This document shows positions 32,131 to 41,600 of a DNA stretch of 64,000 bases, piece by piece. Source of the stretch: Siphonodentalium dalli (Eukaryota; Mollusca; Scaphopoda; Gadilida; Siphonodentaliidae); NCBI GenBank assembly GCA_032622095.1, contig CP136065.1, forward strand, positions 248,991,474-249,055,473, given 5' to 3'. Made by a program: the position numbers and the translations under genes. How positions within the stretch are numbered: the first letter of the stretch is position 1; the number at the start of each line of letters is the position of its first letter. Under the pieces are notes generated by a model that was given only the letters and a program-made list of their open reading frames with translations, was not told the DNA's origin and did not search any database.

Positions 32131-32611
32131 ATAATTTTTTTTATTTATTAAAAATAAAATATATATATATATATATTTTTGGTTAAATTGAGCAATAAGT
32201 TTAATCTAAAAAAAAAAAAATCTTCAGATTTATGTCCATAGCCCCACCCATATTTGACCCAGTGACCTCATTTTGAACAAATCTGAACCACAGTCACCCA
32301 AGGTACCCTCAAACCATATATGAACCCATTCGGCCCTACAACTTCAGAAAAGAAGTCGTTTTAAAGAATTACTATGTGGAAAAATAGTTATGGTCCTGAC
32401 ATCAAAACTATTTGACTTGGTGACCTCATTTGAACAAATCTGAATAAGAGTCACCTAGGGAACATCCAGACCAAATATATAACCCAATCGGTCTGATTGT
32501 TTCAGAGGAGAAGATGTTTAAAGAATTGTTGACGGACGGATGGACGGACGGGACGACGGACGAGGAGTGATGACTATAGCTCCACCGGAGACTTTGTCTC
32601 AAGTGAGCTAA
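32131..32611. repeat. Reverse copy of 'agctcacctgag' repeat
   Basis: Reverse complement of the 4728-5260 family, from the AT-rich end through 'tgacctcattttgaacaaat' to gctccaccggagactttgtc. It abuts the duplicated PRCP exon-1 segment. Confidence 0.8.
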
Positions 32612-33115
32612 AAAGCACATAGCAGGCAAATTCCGTACATGACCTGATTTGCCTGACCTGACAGACATTGTCAATTTGAGTCTTTGGACTGTGGAGAGTG
32701 AGAGTGAGTGTTGTTGACAATAACAATGACATTGAGTCGATTGACAACCAGCTGATTACCTGTTGTTCAAAAAACTTAGTCTTGTATTCATAGTTTCGTG
32801 ATTTTTCTGTATTTTCTAACCCGCAATCATGTTGTCGTCTCATTAGTTGTCTTTCTAGGTTTAGGAAGGTGGCACTCTATTCGTGTGGAATAACCAGATA
32901 CATAACTAAACCAACTAATAAGCGATCAAATAATATACAATTCTCCATTTTTAATAAAACTATTGTCATGTGATTTATCACATGCTCAATCTGGAAGAAA
33001 CTTTTCGTGAATGGGAACTGGACAATAAAACTTGTTGTTATCCGGTGAAGACGTCATTGTGCCGGTGTTAACACCGGAATTTCACACCATTAGAATTAGT
33101 ATTACCAATAAATAC
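32605..33115. repeat. Duplicate of PRCP exon 1 and upstream DNA
   Basis: This segment matches 26640-27081 and then resumes at 29862, with roughly 90 percent identity by eye. Copy B (here) has no LINE. In copy A, 27082-29861 is inserted between 'gttgttat' and 'tccggtgaagac', which are contiguous in copy B. A second length difference of about 220 bp follows at 29885-30107. The two copies lie on either side of the 100-N gap, so haplotype duplication during assembly is a live alternative. Confidence 0.85.
32760..32948 (-). pseudogene. Duplicated, broken copy of PRCP exon 1
   Basis: This is a clear duplicate of PRCP exon 1 (same [15 protein letters not shown] start, same end [11 protein letters not shown] and donor CAG|gtaatc), 189 nt against 195. 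Compared with the other copy it lacks six bases (the Ala-Leu codons of the signal peptide), has a one-base deletion that creates an in-frame TAG right after PHE, and a later one-base insertion that restores frame. A downstream in-frame ATG at 32843 could start MRRQHDCGLENTEKS through the intact donor, giving a form without a signal peptide; that is speculation. Confidence 0.85.
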
Positions 33116-33125
33116 TCATACCAAT

Positions 33126-33674
33126 CAGGGGGGGGGGGGGTTGAAAAAATTTCTTCCGGCACGTATGCCGGGGGTGGGTGGGTGGTCAAAGCCACTAACA
33201 AGCAATTTTTTCCGCAACTAAAAAAAAAAATTCCTGCTTGTTTTATAGTGTTTTGGCAATGAGTTGGGCTTCAAAACCACATTGAATCAGTTTGAATGAG
33301 AGAAATAATGTAATTCTAACTGGTAAACTGACTGCAGGCAGTTATCGTATTGTATTTTTGTTGCAAATTTTGAAATCCAAGATGGCCGCTGGCAGCCATG
33401 TTTTTTTGGCCGAATGACCTCAAAATTACTCATTCCTATTTATATGTCCATGTTAACATCCATGATAAATAGTATGCACATAATTCATATACAGCTGTTT
33501 ACAGTGAATTTCCCCCCGCAAATCTCTGTTTTAGTGTTAAAAGGGGGGGTGGGTGTCAAAAAAATGGTCGGAAAAAACTGCCGAAAACGGAAAAAAAAAT
33601 TGGCGGTGGGGGTGGGTGGGTCGAAAAAATGATCGAAAGGGAAAAAATGCCATACGTGCCGGAAAAAATTTCCG

Positions 33675-33717
<43 letters not shown>

Positions 33718-33721
33718 ACTG
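33126..33721. mobile_element. Element ended by G13 and C42 runs
   Basis: The left end is CA then 13 G then ttgaaaaaatttcttccgg; the right end is the inverse, with 42 C then ACTG. Inner arms cggcacgtatgcc / ccatacgtgccgg pair exactly. The direct repeat TACCAAT (extending to CA) flanks it at 33119-33125 and 33722-33728. Subterminal 'gggggtgggtgggt' repeats occur. CAG-type ends and a 7-9-bp duplication suggest hAT. Confidence 0.75.
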
Positions 33722-33782
33722 TACCAATCATGATATCCTTTTTGTCGAACGATTTTTCTTGGTAGTTTGGACCGACGAGCTA

Positions 33783-34399
33783 TGGGCAGCCAAATTAACA
33801 TATACTCAAATAAATTGCAGATATCTCTAAATCGATTTGGAGAGCTCTTCAATTCATACCCTAATTATATTTAGGACACCAAGCATTTGAAGATATATCT
33901 AAATATTTGGAGATATCTCTAATTCATTTGGAGATATCTCTAATTCATTTGGAGATATCTCCAAATATTTGGAGATATCTCAAATTGATTTGGAGATATC
34001 TCCAATTATTGGAGATATCTCCAATATTTGAAGATTCTCTTCAAATCATTTAGAGATATCCACAAATGCATTTACGGAGAAGTATATTCGATTTATCCAC
34101 TTATCCATAAATAATAAATTTAGAGATATCTCCAATTCATTTAGAGATATCTCCAATGTATTTAGAGATATCTCTAAATGATTTGGAGATATCCCCAATT
34201 GCTCTTCTTTATTGCGGATAAGTACTTATTTGAGGAGAAGTGCAAATCATTTAGAGATATCTCTAATTCATTTGGAGATATCTCCAAATAATTAGAGATA
34301 TCTTCAATTCATTTGGAGATATCTCCAATTATTTGGAGATATCTCCAAATATTTAGAGATATCTCCAAATATTTGAGTATATGTTAATTTGGCTGCCCA
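33783..34399. mobile_element. TA-type element filled with GATATC palindromes
   Basis: Inverted ends TGGGCAGCCAAATTAACATA (about 30 bp) are flanked by TA. The interior is an array of roughly 20-22-bp units, each centred on ggagatatctcc or agagatatctct, interrupted by two 'attgcggataagt' stretches. Confidence 0.88.
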
Positions 34400-34626
34400 T
34401 AATGAGCTACTGTGTTGACAACTTCCGTGTATGGCGATTCAGAGTTCAAATTTGAATTACCATTTCGTAAATAAGTATATGCATGTATCCGCACGTCAAC
34501 TATAACACCATACAGTATTCTTGTTGATGGCGAAACTTTTCATCGAAATTCGAGCGGTCATGTCGGATGTTTCATATAGGACCTTGCATCTTTGGAGCCC
34601 CAGCCACACAACACCCGCATATTATT

Positions 34627-34699
34627 TGAGGAGAAGTGCAAATCATTTAGAGATATCTCTAATGAGAGAGAGAGAGGAGAGAGAGAGAGAGAGGGAGAG

Positions 34700-34764
<65 letters not shown>
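34627..34764. repeat. (GA)n microsatellite with satellite fragment
   Basis: 34663-34764 is a (GA)n run with occasional ggag interruptions. The 40 bp before it (gaggagaagtgcaaatcatt...) copy 34230-34268 of the GATATC array, so a fragment was duplicated next to the microsatellite. Confidence 0.9.
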
Positions 34765-34767
<3 letters not shown>

Positions 34768-35135
34768 CCTAGACCTCTCAAGCAGAGAAGTCATCGGCTT
34801 TCTATATTTACAACGCGACCGCACTACACTTTCATAAAAAAAAACTTAATGAGCTACGCGGAGTCCGTGCATCTTGGATCATATTTGCTTGTTTGGGTTG
34901 ATTCGCGAAGGTATCATATAGAGCTATATGTACAGCTGCATATGGGCGCATTTACAATACCACACACCAGCTTGTTCTAGGCCGGAATCGTCCATTCTAT
35001 CTGGAAAATCACATAGTGGACCCTATATATTTAATCGGCAGATATCTTGAATAATGATCGAAGTGTCGGAATGGAATATTACTCGATAGCTCTTGTGAGC
35101 CATTATTTAACCCTCTCGCACAAGGGATCGAGTTA

Positions 35136-35230
35136 CGGAAGTTGTTTAAACAATTTAGCTATATATATTTAACCTGTATAACTTGTTTAAATCGGACAGT
35201 TAACTTTGGTGTTTAAACAAGTTATATATA
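35136..35230. repeat. Palindromic 'aacttgtttaaacaagtt' cluster, left
   Basis: Several half and whole copies of aacttgttt/aaacaagtt occur here and again at 37210-37430 on the other side of the second Helitron-like chain. Confidence 0.6.
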
Positions 35231-35531
35231 TCTCATATATATTTTGAAGACCTCTGTTTGTATGTTTGTATGTATGTTTGTCTGTCTGTCATTTATACAA
35301 ATCTACGATTCTCGACCGATCGGGACGAAACTTGGTACGTGTGTGTAGTTTGACCAGGCGGTCGTCCTTGTCGTATTGGCGAGCCCCTGCGACGCCCGTT
35401 GCAGCGCATGCGCAGAGCCCGTGCGACGCCAGCTTCGCGCATGCGCAGACCAGATCTCGGAAACGGGGTGGAGCTATCGACATGAAATTTGGTATTTCAA
35501 TAGCCCGGACAACGTCGGGCTCATCGGCTAG
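35231..35531 (+). mobile_element. Helitron-like element B1
   Basis: Starts TCTCATATATATTTTGAAGA, contains about one 122-bp unit, and ends with the AGCCCGG hairpin, tcatcgg and CTAG at 35528-35531. Same family as A1/A2. Confidence 0.8.
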
Positions 35532-35939
35532 TATATATATATTTTGAAGACCTCTGTCTATGTGTCTGTTTGTCTGTCTGTCATTTATACAAATCTACGA
35601 TTCTCGACCGATCGGGACGAAACTTGGTACGTGTGTGTAGTTTGACCAGGCGTCGTCCTTGTTGGCGAGCCCGTGCGGACGCCCGTGCAGCGCATGCGCA
35701 GACGAGATATCGGAAACGGGTGGAGCTATCGACTTGAAATTTGGTATGTGAATGTATCTTGCCCCGGATACGAAATTTTATCGGTCGCCGAGCCCGTGCG
35801 ACGCCAGCTTCGCGCATGCGCAGAGCCCGTGCGACGCCAGCTTCGCGCATGCGCAGACCAGATCTCGAAAACGGGTGGAGCTATCGACTTGAAATTTGGT
35901 ATTTCAATAGCCCGGACAACGTCCGGGCTCATCGGCTAG
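35532..35939 (+). mobile_element. Helitron-like element B2, head-to-tail
   Basis: Follows the CTAG of B1 directly. Ends with a perfect 9-bp stem AGCCCGGAC/GTCCGGGCT and CTAG. A short duplicated 'gagcccgtgcgacgccagct' segment is present. Confidence 0.8.
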
Positions 35940-36379
35940 TATATATATATATTTGAAGACCTCTGTCTATGTGTCTGTTTGTCTGTCTGTCATTTATACA
36001 AATCTACGATTCTAGACCGATCGGGACGAAACTTGGTACGTGTGTGTAGTTTGACCAGGCGGTCGTCCTTGTCGTATTGGCGAGCCCGTGCGACGCCCGT
36101 GCAGCGCATGCGCAAACGAGATCTCGGAAACGGGTGGAGCTATCGACTTGAAATTTGCTACGTGAATGTATCTTGCCCCGGATACCAATTTTATCGGGAT
36201 AGCCCGGATAACGTCGGGCTGGGTAGAGCTATATGCCCCGGATACGATTTTTATCGGGTCGCCGAGCCCGTGCGACGCAAGCTTCGCGCATGCGCAGACC
36301 CGATCTCGGAAACGGGTGGAGCTATCGACTTGAAATTTGGTTTTTGAATAGCCCGGACAACGTCGGGCTCATCGGCTAG
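35940..36379 (+). mobile_element. Helitron-like element B3, head-to-tail
   Basis: Follows B2 directly. It contains an internal partial hairpin end at about 36200 (gcccggataacgtcgggc), suggesting an internal truncated copy, and ends with hairpin and CTAG at 36376-36379. Confidence 0.78.
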
Positions 36380-37199
36380 TATATATATATTTTGGGAAAT
36401 CTGTCTGTCTGTGTGTGTGTGTGTGTGTGTTCGCGATGGACTCGAAAACGGCCAATCCGATTTCGATGAAACTTGGTATGTGGGGTACGTTCGGCCGGGT
36501 ACTGGCATGGGCCTATTAATTTGCCCGTGCGACGTGACCTTGACCTTGAAATCGGGTCATTTCAAGGTCAAACGCCCGAGTATCACGGGATTTCGATGAA
36601 AATTAGTGTCTATGGATACTTTCGTATGGGGAGTGTCGTAAGCCTGTTCGTTTGCCCGTGCGACGTGACCTTGACCTTGAAATCGGGTCAATTCAAGGTC
36701 AAATCGCGAATTTTGATGGGATTTCGACGAAATTTGATACGTGGGTTTACTTTTGTCCACTGAGTGTTTTGGACGGGTCGAGTCGTTACCCCGACCTGAC
36801 CTTCAAAATGATCAATTCGAGGTCAAATCGGGTAAAACCGGATGGATTTCGACGGGTACTTTTGTCGGGCCCTTTTGTCCGGGCAGTGTTTTGGACGGGT
36901 CAAATCGTTACCCCACCTGACCTTGACCTTCAAAATGTACAATTCAAGGTCAAATCGCGCAATTCGCCGAAAAGCAGAGGGGGAAACAGCCCGGACCAAT
37001 TCAAGGTAAAATCGGGTAAAACCGGATGTATTTCGACGGGTACTTTTGTCGGGTACTTTTGTCCGGGCAGTGTTTTGGACGGGTCAAATCGTGACCCCAC
37101 CTGACCTTGACCTTCAAAATGGACAATTCAAGATCAAATCGCGCAATTCGCCGAAAAGCAGAGGGGAAACAGCCGGACGAAGTCGGGTCCACCTGCTAT
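36380..37199 (+). mobile_element. Helitron-like element B4 (A3 type)
   Basis: Starts tatatatatattttgggaaa after the CTAG of B3 and carries the (tg)n run and 'gaccttgaccttgaaat' interior of A3. It has an internal duplication with a partial end at about 36990 and finishes at cctgcta, where CTAG has decayed to CTAT. The order of types is the same as in the first chain. Confidence 0.75.
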
Positions 37200-38330
37200 A
37201 TATATATATATAGCTAACTTTATTAAACAAGTTACTAACTTGTTTAACCCTTAATTTCATTGACGAATAGTTATCTCTTTAGAAATGTTCAGTTCAAGTT
37301 CTATATTAACAAGTTAGCAAACTATAACTATAACTTGTAAAACAAGTTAACTAAGTTGTTAACAATCGGGTATAAGTTGTTTAAACAAGTTATTTCTTTA
37401 TAATTAAGATACTGACTTGTTTGGACAGGACTTTGTTTCTAATAGAAGTGAAGGTGGCGGCTCTACGCTGTCGTGTATCTATCTCGATTGTGTCTATTTT
37501 TTTCGTTGGTTTGTTTGTCCGCTTATAGGCGACCAAACGACTGGACTATCGGAGCTGTAAATTTGTACATAGGAGTAATTTGACCCGGGAAGCATTATTA
37601 GATAGGTCCCATTCACATCAGATGTATTAAAGGGGCACTAATAATTATTTTATATATCATTTTGCTATAGCCGACAAACGGTTGGATCCTCGGAGCTGAT
37701 TTTTTTTTTACATATGGGTAATTTTAACCTGTGAATCTTATTAGATAGGCCCCGTTGACCTCAGATGTCTTGAAATGGCACTACTAATTGATGTAACAAA
37801 ATAATTAACTATATATCCAAAATGGTTGCAATCTGGTCGGTGAAAATTGAAACACGGGGAATAAATTGAACCGTATGTGATGAGATATTTTTCAAGTAGG
37901 GGAGGTAGGGGGTGACCATGCACTTTAAGACTAAACATACACAGAATGATGTCCAGTGGGTACCTTCGTGTCGGGGGGGGGGGACTTGGGCATTGTGGCT
38001 GCAATTGATTTCAAGACCCTCTCTGATTTTATGCGTAATTTACTTAAGTTGTCCTCCAATACCTTATCACCAGAGGAAAATACATGCCAAATCCGTTCAA
38101 GTCTAAAACGAAATTTACTGAGTAGGCCTCAATTATATACGGTAATTAAATATATACATGTAGTCGGAAAAAATGGGACCTACCATATACTATATTCAAA
38201 TAAATTTCATCATAATTGATTCGAGAATGCATCAATGATTATCTGCCCGATACTGTTTAGTAATCAATCTGATTTGAAAAGAAAATCAAATATCTAGAGC
38301 AAAAATCATTTGAGCTCAGCTGTGTTCTTT
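37200..38330. other. Spacer upstream of SPCS3
   Basis: 37210-37430 holds the right-hand cluster of aacttgtttaaacaagtt repeats. 37500-37800 has two diverged cycles of 'ctcggagctg...ttattagatagg'. No gene was found. Confidence 0.5.
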
Positions 38331-38395
38331 TCCGTGATTTGTCATAAAATTTATCCGTTCCCAAGTTACCGGACAACGTTTTAATAAACCGAAAC

Positions 38396-38404
38396 ACCGG
38401 AAGT
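38396..38404 (+). promoter_or_regulatory. ETS-type motif upstream of SPCS3
   Basis: ACCGGAAGT lies 96 bp before the SPCS3 start codon. CCGGAAGT is the core ETS/GABP site often found in TATA-less housekeeping promoters, which suits this gene. There is no obvious TATA box near it. Function is inferred from position and motif only. Confidence 0.4.
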
Positions 38405-38499
38405 AAACGTGCCATATTTCTATCACACGTATTTTACACAAAGTTTTATGAAAAAAAAAAAAAAGATAGCGCAAAAGCATATACAATAAACACAAAACA

Positions 38500-38642
38500 A
38501 TGAATACGTTTTTATCGCGAGCGAATACTATATTCGCATTTACTCTCAGTGTCATGGCCGGTCTCACATTTAGTTGTTTTCTGACTACGGTTTTCAACGA
38601 TAACCAAACAGATGTCAGCATAAAAATTGGTCGAGCAGCAGT
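38500..38642 (+). CDS. SPCS3: SPCS3 exon 1, start and membrane anchor
   Basis: This exon is 143 nt from ATG, encoding [20 protein letters not shown] and the rest of the signal-anchor helix, ending IGRAA plus two bases. The donor GT|gtaagt is near consensus. The MNTxLSRANxxFAFxLSVMA start is diagnostic for the family. Confidence 0.97.
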
Positions 38643-41600
38643 GTAAGTCTATCTATCCATCTATAGGTTTCTCCTAACCTTCATCATGTTGAAGTTGTAA
38701 AGGAGGCGCATGATTGTGTAACTATACAAATTTTGTGCAATATTTTTGGATTTTATTTAAAAACATGATAAAAACTCAGATTTGGTACAGGTTGGTTAAG
38801 CCTAAAGCCAAGGCCAGTAAGGGAGTTTGAAGTGGTCGCTATAGAGAGCAGATTTGTATTTGTCCAGGTCTGTGAGGGTAGCAATAGCAGGGTCAAGATA
38901 GACACTACGCCGCCCTAATGATCAGCTCAAACTGCCCATTAGGGCGGCTGACGGCCTGCCATTCCCTGTGTAGAGCTATCTATTTCACAACATTTTTTAT
39001 CTAAACAATGAATGCTAGCCTTATTACCTCACCATATATTTTCAGTCGGTACTCCCCCGCCACAAGTTGACGCCAAAAGTTCCCTGTGTCGGTGTATCAA
39101 AACCTTTAATCGGACATTTCTAAACTGTCTAATGTCTAAATGGACTAATATAGGCCAAACCGGACGTAGTAAATTACCCAGTAGTTCTTCCGAGCACGTG
39201 GCCTTGTGTAAAATGTCAACAAGAACGTGAATATGGACGACTTATCGAGGTCACCAACATTAGACAGTTTAGAAATGTCCGATTAAAGGATTTAGATACA
39301 CAGACACAGGGAACTTTTGGCGTCAACTTGTGGCGGGGGAGTACCGACTGAAAATATATGGTGAGATAATAAGGCCAGCATTCATTGTTTAGTTGAAAAA
39401 TGTTGTGAAATAGATACCTCAACGCAGGGTATGGGGGGCCATGCGGCACTAGAAATGAAGAAATACATTTCTAGTGCCATCAGGTCTAGGTCAAGAGAAT
39501 TCCATGCAAGGATAGTACGAGGGTAGAATGAGGTGCGGATGTATTTGGGTCCAGTGAAGAACAGTACAAATTTATGACCTGTGGATGTTGTGAGGGGGGC
39601 AGTGTCTCGTATATTAACAGCCATGTCAACAACCATGTCTACTAGTATGACATATTGCGACAGTTGGTAATTTGCGGTAATTAGTAAGATCTCACCTCTT
39701 GTTTATGCAGATGCCATTCTTGAAAAAACAAACTTAGCGGTTTTAAAGCAACTGTGTTGTCAATGTGATAAGTATTAACACTCGTTGTGAACACCTCTCA
39801 TAAGATGATCTTATGCTGCATTCCATAACATGAATAATATTGTTAGCGTGATTAGTATTCCCACTCGTTGTAAGCACATCTCATAAGATCTTTCGCTGCA
39901 TTCCAAAACATGAATAATTATCCCCTATACATAAAATACTGTTTAAATATGTTGCTGTTTTCCACATTTCCAACATTGTACAGGACATGGTGCGAAACGA
40001 CCAAACAATTTGCTACATGGTACGAAACGACAAAAAAATATCGTACGAAATGACCAGATGGTACGAAACGTCCTGGTACGAAACAACCATGGTACGAAAC
40101 TTCCTGTACCCATCTGGCATATGTTAGAATACAGCTACAATCAGACAATAGCTGTATTCAGCTAACCTAGCTGAATTCAGCTAAATATTTTACTCTCAAA
40201 CCCAACAAAACGGCTATCGATAATTAACTAGAAACACTAATTTGCGCATCTAATTCTAAACTAGGTTACACCATTCTCCAATCTAATTCTAAACTAGGTT
40301 ACGCCATTCTCCAATCACTTTAAAAAAATTAAAACTGTCACTCATTTGTGACAAAGTGTTGTGTTTTGTCGATATGGCGATGTCGATTATGTGTGAAAAC
40401 TCAATACGGCGATCAATGTCGGTCATAATGGTTTATTAACTCCCTTATGCATTGTGGAATACCTTGAAATTTTGAATTTTATCAGTGTGTATTTCAGTTT
40501 TCTGTGAATTATTATCAGTGTGTATTTCTATTTTTTAGGAAGAATGTTCCAGATTATAGTGCTGGCCGAGAGAAGAATGATCTCGGATTCATAACTTTCA
40601 ATCTTCAGTCTGGTATCCTTTTCAAGAGTAATGATGAGCTTAAACGGACATGGCTCAATCAAGCTTCCAAATTATGTCAATGTAATTTTGAGTGAAGTAT
40701 AAGATAGGTTGATAAACACATAAACTATTGACATACTGGCTTACTATGCTCTGAAAAATACTTTTCGATATGGCTGTCACCCGTGCCTCTTGTTCCATCC
40801 TTACGCAAATTGTTCATAAGGATTTGATATGAATAACCCAGCCATATTATATATTTGCCTATTTTGATCCCATTGTCAGAGCGCTAATTTCTGGATTGTT
40901 TTATTTAATAATTGTTAATAAAATTCATTCAGTCATACATCATCTCAGAGGTTTCTTTCCACAGTTTCATTCATTTTCAGATTATGCTTTTTCGCAATTC
41001 CAACCTATTCTCTGTGAATAAATTGTCAATTTGGACCCAGGTGTTAATTAATAACCATTCATCGCACCTGGCATCAATGTTATTTTTCATCGCTACATTG
41101 TTAATTATTTGTCTTAATGTTAATGTCAACAAGTGAATTCGAATGTTTATATTATGTAATTGCAATTTGTTACGTCTCGCTGCACATCTGCACTTTGTAT
41201 AAAAGATCATTCTAATTTTTGTTACCTCACTGCAGACTGAGGTTCCCAGAGGGTGAATTTGGTTACTCTAACCCGTCCTGTGGGATAGCTTCACTAAATT
41301 CACTCTCTGGGGACCTCATTATGCAAATGAGAGTCAACTCTTCAAGGCTTACATGTACATGATTGAAATACTTCCATTTTATTTCTTGAGTCCCCCAGAA
41401 CTACTTAATTTTGGAAATGTGTGATTGTCCCTTAACAGTATGACAGATCTGACTGGTGTATTCAACTGGAATGTTAAGCAGCTGTTTCTTTATATGACTG
41501 CAGAGTATGAAACACCAGATCATGTGAGTAATCAGGCTTTTATTTAGATCATGCCATGAATGTCTTTTCAAGCTATAAAACCTGGGAAATTTTGGATGTT

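Noticed and set aside
33540-33765. Frames with poly-Pro or poly-Gly tracts
   Set aside because: They are translations of the C42 homopolymer at a transposon end.
34521-34837. Frames rich in Arg-Glu or Ser-Leu
   Set aside because: They are translations of the (GA)n microsatellite.
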